This document shows positions 34,441 to 44,319 of a stretch of DNA of 64,000 nucleotides, in pieces. The stretch lies in assembly GCF_004331735.1 (NCBI RefSeq), contig NZ_SJSO01000011.1, forward strand, positions 113,572 through 177,571, given 5' to 3'. The notes beneath the pieces were generated by a model. It did not search any database and was not told the DNA's origin. It worked only from the letters and a program-made list of their open reading frames with translations. Numbering within the stretch: position 1 is the first letter of the stretch; each line of letters starts with the position of its first letter. A program made the position numbers and the translations under genes. The stretch comes from Pedobacter psychrodurus (lineage in GTDB: Bacteria > Bacteroidota > Bacteroidia > Sphingobacteriales > Sphingobacteriaceae).

Positions 34441-34505
34441 GGTTTGGCGTGGAGCGTTTGGCGTTTAGCGATAAATCCATGCTAACCGCCAAACGCTTTA
34501 CGCGG
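34441..34505. repeat. GCGTTTGGCG dyad between the ATPase and permease 5
   Basis: GGTTTGGCG and AGCGTTTGGCGTTTAGCG on the left side are mirrored by CCGCCAAACGCTTTACGCG on the right. The dyad fills the gap. Confidence 0.65.
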
Positions 34506-34507
34506 TC

Positions 34508-36877
34508 TTATTCATATTTAAGTGCTTCAACAGCATTTGTTTTTGCAGCACGGTAGGTTTGCCAGGTAATTGTTAAAATGGAAATCAACAAAGTAAGTGT
34601 CGCAGTTAATACAAACATCCATAAACTTAAAGATGCTCTTAATTCGAAATGCTGCAACCAATCGTTCATGATGTAATACGCAATTGGAAGAGATATTACT
34701 ATTGCTATAAATATTAATTTTATAAAATTTAATGAGAGCAAGGTCATTAGTTCTAGAATTGAAGCACCCAGAATTTTGCGGATGCTCACTTCTTTTATTC
34801 TTTGCGAAGTACTAAAAGATGAAAGACCAAACAACCCCAAACAGGATACGAAAATGGCCAGGCAACCAAAGAGATTAGCCAAAGTGCCTAAAATCCTTTC
34901 ATTTTTTAATTTAATTTCATTTAAACCATCAATAAATTTTATCTCGACAGGAAAATTTGGGTTTATTTCTTTTACCAGCTTATCAATTACACCAATACTC
35001 TCACTCAAGCTTTTAACAGGATTTAACCGCATTGTAATTACATCACTAATATCTGCATAGGCAATAACCATTGGCCCTGCCACCTTACTCGGATCTCCCC
35101 AAACTATATTTTCAAAAACCCCTACTACATTTCGCTTAGCGCCTTGATATAAAACCCTGGCGCCAATTGGATTTTTTAAATGCATCACCTCTGCAGCTTT
35201 CTTGCTCAATAGCAATGCGGCAGTGTCTGAAGCAAACTTTCTGTTAAAATCTCTGCCGTTTAACAATTTTATATTGGTTGTTTTAATAAAATCGTAAGTA
35301 GTGTAAATCTGGTCAAAATCTATCATTTTATCACTTTCGGCCATTCCATCCCAACCTAAACCACTAATGCTGCTATTTTTATTCGAAATACTGCCTGATG
35401 ACTGTGTTACGCCAACTACAGCCCCACTGGATAAGAGTCTTGTTTTTAAAAGATCGAATTTTTCGTATAACATCCCTTCGTGCGGTATTTCTATCAAACC
35501 GGTTGATCTGTAACCTAAAGGCGTATTTTTGATAAACTGAATCTGTTTGTAAATGGTTATCGTTGCAGCAATTAACACGATCGAAAAGCTAAATTGAACA
35601 ACAACCAGAACCTGCCTGAAGGTTAAACCATATCCTGTCTTAAAGTTCAAAGTTTTTTTAAGCGCTTGTATAACATTAAATCCTGAAAGATAAAATGATG
35701 GATAGCTTCCGGAGATAAAACCAGTGATGATTAAAACACAAAAAATCAAGAGCCAATTGATTGGATTTAAATAATCAAAAACAATTTCAATGCCTAACAA
35801 CCGATTAAACATGGGCAAACTAAATTCGAGCATCATAATGCTAAGTAAAATGCTGATGAGGGTTAAAATAAATGATTCTAGCATAAACTGAAAAATCAGA
35901 TTTGTTCTGGATGCACCCATTGTCTTTTTAACACCAATTTCTTTTGCCCTTCCTTGTGTGCTGGCTGTGGCTAAATTCATAAAGTTGATACAGGCAATAA
36001 GCAAAATACCGATTGATAAGCCTACAAACAATTGAACTTGCGCAATATTGCCACCGATACTTTTACCATTTAAAAAAGTTCCGTGTAAATGCAGTTTTGT
36101 TAACGGATAAAGGAATACATCTTCTTTTGCAGCTGAAAAGTGACGACTTATAAATCCTTTTAATTTCGAATTAAAAGCAGCTACATCTGTTTTTTCATTT
36201 AATTTTAGCAAGGTATAATAATCATGGCTTCCCCAATTTGGTTTCTTTGGCCATTGATTTAAATTTTCATATAAAGTCCATGTTGTTAACGATTCAAAGC
36301 CATAGGTAACATTGGTGGGAAGATCTTTTATTACTGCGGTAACTTTTAAATCAACCTGGTTTTCGAAACGCACTTTTTGATTCAGTACATCAGTTTTACC
36401 AAATATCCTTTTTGCAGCAGTTTGCGTTAAAATAATCGAGTTGGGATCGGTTAACGCTTTTGATGGATTTCCGCTTATAAAATCGTAGTTGAACAACTGC
36501 AAAAAATCTGCGTCTACGTATCTGCTACTTAGCTTTAAACTTTCTTCGCCGTTTGCCACCAGTCTTTTATATACATCTGTAACCCTTGCGCCATATATTA
36601 CTTCAGGAAACTCTTGTTTAAGTGCCCCTAACATTACATTCTGAGATTGATCAATTGTTCTCATCACCTCTCCATTCTGGCCGTTTAAATTAATCATCGC
36701 CTGATAAATATGGGGCGAGTTTTTAAATTGTTTGTCGTAGCCCCACTCATAACCGGCATATAACAGGAGTAACAAACAAGAAGTTAAACCAATAGCCAAA
36801 CCACCAATATTTATGATTGCATAAACTTTGTTTCTAAATAGGTTTCGTAATGCGATTTTTAAGTTGAGCTGGAACAT
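34508..36877 (-). CDS. MacB-like ABC permease 5 of 5
   Basis: A 789-aa inner-membrane protein with a duplicated FtsX layout: TM1 (about 17-40, VYAIINIGGLAIGLTSCLLLLLY), periplasmic MacB-core domain (about 45-250), FtsX TM2-4 (about 270-420), TM5 (about 405-430), a second periplasmic domain, and FtsX TM6-8 (about 660-770), ending NAVEALKYE. The start is the ATG of MFQLNLKIALRN at 36877; the longer frame (MALGDKFSLNATRF...) only translates the repeat upstream. The paralogues in this array suggest expansion by tandem duplication. The exported substrate is unknown. Confidence 0.87.
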   Translation of the reverse strand: MFQLNLKIALRNLFRNKVYAIINIGGLAIGLTSCLLLLLYAGYEWGYDKQFKNSPHIYQAMINLNGQNGEVMRTIDQSQNVMLGALKQEFPEVIYGARVTDVYKRLVANGEESLKLSSRYVDADFLQLFNYDFISGNPSKALTDPNSIILTQTAAKRIFGKTDVLNQKVRFENQVDLKVTAVIKDLPTNVTYGFESLTTWTLYENLNQWPKKPNWGSHDYYTLLKLNEKTDVAAFNSKLKGFISRHFSAAKEDVFLYPLTKLHLHGTFLNGKSIGGNIAQVQLFVGLSIGILLIACINFMNLATASTQGRAKEIGVKKTMGASRTNLIFQFMLESFILTLISILLSIMMLEFSLPMFNRLLGIEIVFDYLNPINWLLIFCVLIITGFISGSYPSFYLSGFNVIQALKKTLNFKTGYGLTFRQVLVVVQFSFSIVLIAATITIYKQIQFIKNTPLGYRSTGLIEIPHEGMLYEKFDLLKTRLLSSGAVVGVTQSSGSISNKNSSISGLGWDGMAESDKMIDFDQIYTTYDFIKTTNIKLLNGRDFNRKFASDTAALLLSKKAAEVMHLKNPIGARVLYQGAKRNVVGVFENIVWGDPSKVAGPMVIAYADISDVITMRLNPVKSLSESIGVIDKLVKEINPNFPVEIKFIDGLNEIKLKNERILGTLANLFGCLAIFVSCLGLFGLSSFSTSQRIKEVSIRKILGASILELMTLLSLNFIKLIFIAIVISLPIAYYIMNDWLQHFELRASLSLWMFVLTATLTLLISILTITWQTYRAAKTNAVEALKYE

Positions 36878-36884
36878 AAGTGCA

Positions 36885-36951
36885 AGGTTTAGCGGAAAGC
36901 GGGTAGCGTTTAGCGAAAATTTATCGCCTAACGCCAAACGCTATACGCAAG
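36885..36951. repeat. GCGTTTGGCG dyad between permeases 4 and 5
   Basis: GGTAGCGTTTAGCGAAAA faces TTATCGCCTAACGCCAAACG across a short centre. The gap of 75 bases is almost wholly this dyad. Confidence 0.7.
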
Positions 36952-36952
36952 G

Positions 36953-39343
36953 TTATTCATATTTAAGTGCGTCAATAGTATTTGCAGCAGCTGCTTTATA
37001 CGAGCGGATACTTACGGTAATCAAAGTAATTGCCATCGAAATAACCATTGCGAGTGCAAAAGGCCAGATACTGATATCGATTCTATAGGCAAAGCCAGAT
37101 AGCCATTTCGAAATAAATAAGTATGCAAGTGGCCATGCAACCAGATTGGCAATAAAAACCATTATCAGAAACGATCCGTTAAGCATCCTAACCAATTCAA
37201 TTGTCGAAGCACCTAAAACTTTTCTAATGGCTACTTCTTTGGTGCGTTGAGCTGCAACGAATGATATTAAACCAAATAAACCAATAAAGGAGATAAAAAT
37301 AATGGTACCTGCAAATACCTTAAAAAGCGTACCCATAATTTTTTCTCCCTGATAAAAATTGTTTATATCGTCGTTAAGGAAAGATTCGTTATACACAAAT
37401 TCAGGAAAATTGCTTTTCCAAACCTGTTCAACACTTTTCATGGTAGTCATCATTTGCTTTGCATTTAGTTTAACAGCTGCATAATAATACCTTTCTATAC
37501 GCGAACACACAATAATGGGATCAATAGATTCATGCAGACTTTTATTTTTAAAATCCTGAACTACACCAACAATTGGTTTTTTCTGTCCTCCTAATGAAAT
37601 CATTTTCCCTAACGCATCAGCAGGTTTGGCTACATTTAATCTTTTCAATAAAGTTTCGTTCACAATAAATTCGTTAGTAGAATCACTTTTACTTAGGTTT
37701 CGCCCTGCTATAAGCTTTAAATCAAAAGTTTTGAGGAAATCCTCATCTGCATTTTTTGCATTTACCTGGAAATCGGCATCTTTCGAATTATTATAAGCAA
37801 AGGAGCTTCCATTGTTATTTTGCGATGAGGGTGCTGTTCTACAAAAACTCACTTCCTCTACCCCTGGCAATTGCTTAAGTTGGGCTTTGAACCGGTTAAA
37901 ACGTTCAACAGTTAAACTATCATTAGGTAAATCGACCATGGCAATGGCCGTTGGATTAAAGCCAAGCGGTTGCTCTCTGATGAACTTCATTTGCTGCAGA
38001 ATAACCAAAGTGCCAATTATTAAAGTGATGGTAATGGCAAACTGAACCACGACCAAAACCTTCCTTAAGCCCAAACCACCTGTATTTGCAGAAATTTTGT
38101 TTTTTATGGCCAAAGCTGGATTAAAACCCGACATAATTACGGCTGGATAAAAGCCTGCGATTAGGCTCACACAAACCACTAAGACAAACATAAACACCAA
38201 AATAATAGGATGCTGAAAAAAGCTAAACGATATTTTAGCGTTAAAAAGATTTTGCATAGAGGGTAAGGCAATCTCTGTTAAAACACTGGCAATTAACAAG
38301 GAGATTAGCACGATGATAAAGGTTTCGGTCAAAAACTGTGTTACCAACTGCCCTCTTTGGCTACCCATTACTTTGCGCACGCCAACTTCTTTACTCCTGC
38401 TTACCGCTTGCGCAGTGGCCAGATTAATAAAATTTATAGAAGCCGTTAAGATTAAAAATAAACCGATTACCATTAAACCATAAAGCTGTTTTTTAGGCAT
38501 TATTCTGCCTGAAAAATTTCCGAAACGCTCATTATAATGAATATCAGCCAAGGGCTGAAAGATATGTCCCTCTTTACCAGGTGCTTTTTCGGTATAATAT
38601 TTTTTTATAAACAGCCGTAAAGGTTCACTTAATGTCTCAATTTTAATTCCGCGCTTCAATTTAAAATAACTCTCTGATGCAGATGACACTGAACCCCAGT
38701 TATTTAAATTCCGGTCTTTTAGCGACTTATAAGAAAGCATAATCCGCAATGGAACAGAATTATTCTCTGGTACATCATCAATAATACCTGTTATAATGTA
38801 ATTCAGGTTGCCATCGTAATTAATCGTCTTACCTAAAGCATCATTCCAGTTTCCAAAAAACTTTTTAGCCATTTCTTTAGATAAAACAGCATGGTTTGGT
38901 TCTTTTAAAGATTCATAATTACCAGACAACCATTTATAATTAAAAATCTCGAAGAAATCGGGCTCAACATAAAAAACATTCTCTATGCTTTTTACCTTCT
39001 CCTTGCCATGCTGGTCGTTTACTTTTACAATTCCACCGCTATTTTGTATGGCAGAAACTTTTTCAATATAGGGCGAAAAATCATCTCGTACGGCAGGTGT
39101 AATCGGAATAGGCACGCCTTGCGAATAAAACTGGTTTCCATCACTGTAATCCCAGCTGGAAACCATGCGATAAATTCTATCCTGATCTTTAAAGCCTTCA
39201 TCAAAACTCATTTGATAACGGATAAAAATAAAAATCAGGATACAACTCGCCATACCTATAGATAGGCCAAGAACGTTGATCAAGGTATAGCCTTTGTTTT
39301 TCCAAAGATTTCGCCAGGCGATTTTTAAATTGAGTTTGAACAT
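36953..39343 (-). CDS. MacB-like ABC permease 4 of 5
   Basis: A 796-aa member of the array, from the ATG of MFKLNLKIAWRN at 39343 (the extension MALGDKFSLISKRF... reads repeat). It is the most divergent paralogue: the first TM is YTLINVLGLSIGMASCILIFIFIRYQ and it has FNEGYV-type loops unlike the others, but the two MacB-core plus FtsX halves and the SRSKEVGVRKVMGS and RTKEVAIRKVLGAS coupling helices are preserved. It ends NTIDALKYE. It shares the promoter and operon of its neighbours. Confidence 0.87.
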   Translation of the reverse strand: MFKLNLKIAWRNLWKNKGYTLINVLGLSIGMASCILIFIFIRYQMSFDEGFKDQDRIYRMVSSWDYSDGNQFYSQGVPIPITPAVRDDFSPYIEKVSAIQNSGGIVKVNDQHGKEKVKSIENVFYVEPDFFEIFNYKWLSGNYESLKEPNHAVLSKEMAKKFFGNWNDALGKTINYDGNLNYIITGIIDDVPENNSVPLRIMLSYKSLKDRNLNNWGSVSSASESYFKLKRGIKIETLSEPLRLFIKKYYTEKAPGKEGHIFQPLADIHYNERFGNFSGRIMPKKQLYGLMVIGLFLILTASINFINLATAQAVSRSKEVGVRKVMGSQRGQLVTQFLTETFIIVLISLLIASVLTEIALPSMQNLFNAKISFSFFQHPIILVFMFVLVVCVSLIAGFYPAVIMSGFNPALAIKNKISANTGGLGLRKVLVVVQFAITITLIIGTLVILQQMKFIREQPLGFNPTAIAMVDLPNDSLTVERFNRFKAQLKQLPGVEEVSFCRTAPSSQNNNGSSFAYNNSKDADFQVNAKNADEDFLKTFDLKLIAGRNLSKSDSTNEFIVNETLLKRLNVAKPADALGKMISLGGQKKPIVGVVQDFKNKSLHESIDPIIVCSRIERYYYAAVKLNAKQMMTTMKSVEQVWKSNFPEFVYNESFLNDDINNFYQGEKIMGTLFKVFAGTIIFISFIGLFGLISFVAAQRTKEVAIRKVLGASTIELVRMLNGSFLIMVFIANLVAWPLAYLFISKWLSGFAYRIDISIWPFALAMVISMAITLITVSIRSYKAAAANTIDALKYE

Positions 39344-39350
39344 AGTTTTA

Positions 39351-39417
39351 AGGTTGAGCGAAAAGCGTTTGGAGATTAGCGAAAATTTATCGCCTAACGC
39401 CAAACCCGATACGTAAG
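39351..39417. repeat. GCGTTTGGCG dyad between permeases 3 and 4
   Basis: AAAAGCGTTTGGAGATTAGCG faces TTATCGCCTAACGCCAAAC. It closely matches the dyad at 36885-36951. Confidence 0.7.
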
Positions 39418-39418
39418 T

Positions 39419-41800
39419 TTATTCATATTTAAGTGCATCAACAGCGTTTGCTTTGGCTACTTTAAAGGTTTGCAGGCTTACCGTTAAAATGGCTATAATT
39501 ACCGAGGTTAAAAGGGCAAGCAAAAAAGGCCATGGATTAATAGTAATCTTATAATCATATTTCTCAAGCCATTTGGCAACAAGAATATAGGCTACCGGAA
39601 TAGCGATCACATTAGATATGATTACCAGTTTCATAAAATCTTTGTTCAAAAGGACCAGGATATCAGAAAGATTGGCGCCCAATACTTTACGGATACTGAT
39701 TTCTCTACTGCGCTGTTCAGCGGTATATAGCGCTAAACCTAATAAACCTAAGCAAGAAATGAAAATGGCAAATCCTCCAAAAATATTAGAAAGTACACTG
39801 AGCAACTTTTCGCTCCGGAGTTTTTCGGCCATGCCCTGACTAACCAGTTTCACTTCGATTGGATAAGCAGGATTTAAACGTTGACTTACCAATTTTATCG
39901 CTTCGATTGAATTAGAAAGCGACTGCTTAGGATTGAGTTTAAGCAGCAAAACTCGACTCGTTTTGACATTGTAATAATAAACTGTTGGCTGTATTTTAGA
40001 AGCAAGCGATTCGTTAGAATAATCTTGCACCACGCCCACCACTTTAAGTGGCGGGTTATCGCCCCAATGGATAACGGTACCCACAGGATTTTTTAACCCC
40101 ATTATTTTAACAGCAGTTTGATTGAGGAGCAGAGATGTAGATGTATCAGCCGAAAATTTAGGATCAAAATCTCTCCCTGAAAGAATCTTTACACCAGTTG
40201 TTTTGGCAAAATCAAAACCTGTACTTCTATAATTAATAATCGAGACATCATTTTTGGGCTTTTCTGGCCATTGAATGTCGCTAGTAATTGAACCACCATC
40301 TGTAAACGAACTTGCATATTCTGTTGCAGCAATTATGGCGCCTGCCCTCTCCAATTCATTTTTAAAAGTTTGCAACTTCTGTGGCTTTGTCCACTCTCCT
40401 TCTAAATCGACCTGTGCCAGCGCAGTTTGATCAAAGCCTAAGGGCTTATTTTTAAGGTGCTGAATTTGGCTGTAAATTACAATTGCTGAAATAATCATGC
40501 AAATGGAAAGGCTAAACTGCACTACTACAAGTGTTTTGCGGATAGATAATGAACCAGTTGAACCCTTAAACCCTTTTAATACCTTTACGGGTATAAATGA
40601 TGAAAGGTAAAATGCAGGATAGCTACCAGCAAGCAAACCAGTTACCAGTACTATAGCAAGTAATACGCTCCAAAACTGATAAGCATTGTAATTAATTTTG
40701 ATCGAAATATCGAGCAGATTATTAAAATAAGGTAACGAGACTTCGAGCAGTGTAAAGGCAATTAACATTGCTAAAAACGACAACAAAAGCGATTCGATTA
40801 TAAATTGGCCCATTATTGTATTTCTGGTCGAACCTAAAGCCTTTCTAACACCTACCTCGCGGGCACGTTTCTCTGATTTAGCAGTTGAAAGATTCATGTA
40901 ATTGATGCAGGCGATAAATAATACACAGATGGCCAGAAAAACAAATAATCGCAACTGATCAATTTTACCCCCTACCGATTTCCCATTGTCAAAATCATCG
41001 TATAAATGAAATTTGCTTAAAGGAAAAAGGAAAGGTTCGTAGGTCATTTCTTTTAAATCGGGTTCTTTGTTTACGATGAAGTGTTTTAGTGCTACATTGG
41101 TTGCATCTAAAGAAGCATTATCTTTAAGCTGAAATAAGGTTAAACAAGTAATTGCTCCCCAACCGTAATTTTTTTCAGAAGGATTTTCTTGCTCAAAAAA
41201 AGCCCATGGCTGTAAAACATCAAACTGCATGCTTTGATTTTTTGGCAAATCTTGTATTACAGCACTAACTTTTAAGCTTACCCTATTATCGTATTTAATA
41301 CTTTGTCCTATTGGGTTCTGGTTACCAAATAATTTCTTTGCTGTCGATTCGCTTATAAGTACGTTATTAGGCTCGGATAAAGCAGTCCCTGGATCGCCGT
41401 AGATAAATTTCTGTTCAAGGATTTTTAAAAAATCGGGATCTACATTAAATCCTATTAGTTTAAAACTATTCCGATTATGGCTATATAATTTCTGACCATT
41501 GTTCATCGAAATACGGGCCGCACTTTTAATGCCTGGCAATTCTGAAACCCCAGCTTTGGCCAGTTTATTAGGAACTGCCATTGTGGTAGCCAGTTTACCG
41601 TTAAACTTTAAATTTAACGCAGCAAAATATACTTTATCGGCATTTTTATACTGCTTATCGTAGCTCCATTCGTAATTTACATACAAGAGTAACATTAAAC
41701 AACAGGCCATGCCGATGGCAAGCCCCCCCACATTGATCAATGTAAATCCTTTGTTTTTCCATAGGTTACGCAATGCTATTTTTAGGTTTAATCTGAACAT
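39419..41800 (-). CDS. MacB-like ABC permease 3 of 5
   Basis: A 793-aa member, starting MFRLNLKIALRNLWKNKGFTLINVGGLAIGMACCLMLLLYVNYEW. Two periplasmic domains and the coupling helices KRAREVGVRKALGSTR and RSREISIRKVLGANLS are present, followed by TM6-8 and the common tail NAVDALKYE. It is very similar in its second half to permease 1 (44320). The repeat-free gap before it (41801-41869) makes this the only junction in the array without the GCG dyad. Confidence 0.88.
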   Translation of the reverse strand: MFRLNLKIALRNLWKNKGFTLINVGGLAIGMACCLMLLLYVNYEWSYDKQYKNADKVYFAALNLKFNGKLATTMAVPNKLAKAGVSELPGIKSAARISMNNGQKLYSHNRNSFKLIGFNVDPDFLKILEQKFIYGDPGTALSEPNNVLISESTAKKLFGNQNPIGQSIKYDNRVSLKVSAVIQDLPKNQSMQFDVLQPWAFFEQENPSEKNYGWGAITCLTLFQLKDNASLDATNVALKHFIVNKEPDLKEMTYEPFLFPLSKFHLYDDFDNGKSVGGKIDQLRLFVFLAICVLFIACINYMNLSTAKSEKRAREVGVRKALGSTRNTIMGQFIIESLLLSFLAMLIAFTLLEVSLPYFNNLLDISIKINYNAYQFWSVLLAIVLVTGLLAGSYPAFYLSSFIPVKVLKGFKGSTGSLSIRKTLVVVQFSLSICMIISAIVIYSQIQHLKNKPLGFDQTALAQVDLEGEWTKPQKLQTFKNELERAGAIIAATEYASSFTDGGSITSDIQWPEKPKNDVSIINYRSTGFDFAKTTGVKILSGRDFDPKFSADTSTSLLLNQTAVKIMGLKNPVGTVIHWGDNPPLKVVGVVQDYSNESLASKIQPTVYYYNVKTSRVLLLKLNPKQSLSNSIEAIKLVSQRLNPAYPIEVKLVSQGMAEKLRSEKLLSVLSNIFGGFAIFISCLGLLGLALYTAEQRSREISIRKVLGANLSDILVLLNKDFMKLVIISNVIAIPVAYILVAKWLEKYDYKITINPWPFLLALLTSVIIAILTVSLQTFKVAKANAVDALKYE

Positions 41801-41869
41801 AATGGGTAAACTGTATAAATTGTTAAACTGGTTAATTGTTATATTGTCAGCTGAAAACTGCCAACTAAA

Positions 41870-44242
41870 TTATTCGTATTTTAGTGCATCAACAGGGTTG
41901 GCGTTTGCGGTTTTGTAAGCCTGAAAACTTACTGTAATTACAGCCATTAATAAGGTTCCGAAAGCGGCTACTGGGATAATCCACCAGCTGATTTCGGTAT
42001 GAAATTCAAATTTATTAAGCCATTTGCCCATTGCATAGTAACTGATAGGGGCTGAAATAAAAATGGCAACTATAATCATTTTTATAAATGAGAGCGATAA
42101 CAACTTCATTAAATTGCTTACCGAAGCACCAAGTACTTTTCTTACCCCAAATTCTTTAGTCCGTTGCTCTGCACTATAAGCAACCAGGCCAAACAAACCT
42201 AAACAAGAAACAAATATGGCTAAGCCACCAAATAGGTTCGATAACACGCCCAAAGTTTTTTCTGTATTGTATTTTTCGCTGTATAAAGCGTTCAGGAAGT
42301 TGATCTCCAGCGGATATGCTGGATTTATAGACTTGGTAATCCTGTTAATGGTTTCGATATTACTTTGCAAACTGTTGTTTTCGTTTAGGCGCATGGTAAT
42401 GTTTCCAGTACGTCTTTGATCGAAGAAAACCACCATTGGGTGATTTGATTTATAAGGAGAATCCCAAACGTAATCGTTAAACACACCGATAATATGATAC
42501 TTATCGCCAAATACCGTAACTGTTTTCCCAACAGGGTTCTTGTATCCAAATGTTTTTACAGCCGAGGCACTTACCATAACACCTACAGAATCAGAAGCAA
42601 ATTTTTCTAAAAAATCTCTTCCTTCTATTAATTTAATCCCGTTTGTTTTAATAAAATCATAAGTGGTAGAAACCTGGTTAAACAATTGGGTATTGTCTGG
42701 CTTGGTCATGCCTTCCCACTGAATATCCATAAAGTTTTGCCCACGATGTGATAAACTTACAGACGATTGGAACATGGCGGTAACAGCACCTGATTTTAGC
42801 AACTGAGCGCGCAAAACATCATATTTCGTTTTCAATTCGCCATCCTGAGGTATTTCAACCAAAGCATTTACATCAAACCCTACAGGTTTATTTTTAATGT
42901 ACTGTATTTGCCTGTAAATCACCAAAGTGGAGATAATGAGCACAATGGCGAAGCAAAATTGGCCCACAACCAATACCTGCCTTAAGCTGATTGAAAACAG
43001 CCCTCCAGATTTTATTTTTCGCTTTAAAGTTTGAATCGGGTTAAAGGACGACAAATAAAATGCAGGGTAACTTCCGGCAATTAAACCCGTTATAAATACG
43101 ATGCCTAAAATGCCTAACCAACTACCTTTATCAAAATAAGACATGCTTAACTTTATATTTAACAACTGGTTAAAGGTTGGCAGGAAGATTTCTAAAATGG
43201 CAACAGCAAATATTACCGCGATAAAGGTTAACATCATCGATTCGGTTAAAAACTGTATAACCAAAGAACCCCGGTTAGCACCTATGGTCTTTTTTATACC
43301 TACTTCTTTTGCACGTTTTTCTGATTTGGCCGTAGCCATATTCATAAAATTAATACAGGCAATAAGTAAGATACCAAGTGCCAGGGCCATAAATAAATAA
43401 ATTTGCTCTATTGCGCCACCTACACTTTTACCTTCTTCGAATTTTCCGTTTAAATGAAGCGCAGATAAAGGAAACAAGACTTGAGATTGGTAATTATCGT
43501 TCGTATTCTTTTTAAGAACGTTGTATATTTTTTGGTTAACCAGCTTCAAATTTGCCCCTGTTTTTAATCTCACCAAAGTTGTATAACTATAGTTTTCCCA
43601 GTTTAAACTCTTTGCACGTTCATCAATAGTCTCGTAAAAAGACCATGGCATTAAATAATCAAATTTATTTGAGCTGTTATCTGGCTGATCTTTAATCACA
43701 CCTGTAATATTTAAATCGAACCGATCTTTAAAACGAATGGTTTTATTTATCACATCAGTGCTTCCGAAGAGTATTTTAGCAGTATTTGTTGTTAAAACAA
43801 CCGAATTTGGATTATTTAAAGCTGTTTTAGGATCGCCCTGTACAAACTCATAATCGTACATTTTTAAAAGATCGGGTTCAGCAAATTTCGATATCCGCTT
43901 AAATGAATTCTGCCCATTGGCGATTAAATTCTTAGCACCGTAATCCATCCTTGCGGTGTACTGAATCTCAGGGATATCTTGTTTAATCGCTGGTCCGAAA
44001 GCAGTGGTAGAGCCTTCAAAAGTTCCGGAAATTTTACCGTTATCGCCAGGAATATTAGTCATAGTGGTAAAAACATTAGCCGATTCTTTAGCCTGCTTAT
44101 CAAAGTTCCATTCGTAGGTTACATACAAAAGCAACATTAAACAGGCAGCTAAACCAATAGCCAGGCCAATTACATTAATGAATGAGCTTACCTTGTTTCG
44201 CCAAAGGTTCCGCAAAGCGATTTTTAAGTTTAATCTAAACAT
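41870..44242 (-). CDS. MacB-like ABC permease 2 of 5
   Basis: A 790-aa member, starting MFRLNLKIALRNLWRNKVSSFINVIGLAIGLAACLMLLLYVTYEWNF. It has the same topology, with coupling helices KRAKEVGIKKTIGANR and RTKEFGVRKVLGASVS and the tail NPVDALKYE. The periplasmic parts share short blocks with permease 5 (FMNMATAKSEKRAKEVG; GSYPAFYLSSFNPIQTLK). Confidence 0.88.
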   Translation of the reverse strand: MFRLNLKIALRNLWRNKVSSFINVIGLAIGLAACLMLLLYVTYEWNFDKQAKESANVFTTMTNIPGDNGKISGTFEGSTTAFGPAIKQDIPEIQYTARMDYGAKNLIANGQNSFKRISKFAEPDLLKMYDYEFVQGDPKTALNNPNSVVLTTNTAKILFGSTDVINKTIRFKDRFDLNITGVIKDQPDNSSNKFDYLMPWSFYETIDERAKSLNWENYSYTTLVRLKTGANLKLVNQKIYNVLKKNTNDNYQSQVLFPLSALHLNGKFEEGKSVGGAIEQIYLFMALALGILLIACINFMNMATAKSEKRAKEVGIKKTIGANRGSLVIQFLTESMMLTFIAVIFAVAILEIFLPTFNQLLNIKLSMSYFDKGSWLGILGIVFITGLIAGSYPAFYLSSFNPIQTLKRKIKSGGLFSISLRQVLVVGQFCFAIVLIISTLVIYRQIQYIKNKPVGFDVNALVEIPQDGELKTKYDVLRAQLLKSGAVTAMFQSSVSLSHRGQNFMDIQWEGMTKPDNTQLFNQVSTTYDFIKTNGIKLIEGRDFLEKFASDSVGVMVSASAVKTFGYKNPVGKTVTVFGDKYHIIGVFNDYVWDSPYKSNHPMVVFFDQRRTGNITMRLNENNSLQSNIETINRITKSINPAYPLEINFLNALYSEKYNTEKTLGVLSNLFGGLAIFVSCLGLFGLVAYSAEQRTKEFGVRKVLGASVSNLMKLLSLSFIKMIIVAIFISAPISYYAMGKWLNKFEFHTEISWWIIPVAAFGTLLMAVITVSFQAYKTANANPVDALKYE

Positions 44243-44250
44243 AAGGTATA

Positions 44251-44317
44251 GGGTTTAGCGTAGTGCGCTTAGCGTTTGGCGCAGATTTATCGCCTAATGC
44301 GATCCGCTTTACGCTGG
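44251..44317. repeat. GCGTTTGGCG dyad between permeases 1 and 2
   Basis: GGTTTAGCGTAGTGCGC and TTAGCGTTTGGCG face TTATCGCCTAATGCG and CGCTTTACGC. It fills the gap. Confidence 0.68.
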
Positions 44318-44319
44318 TA

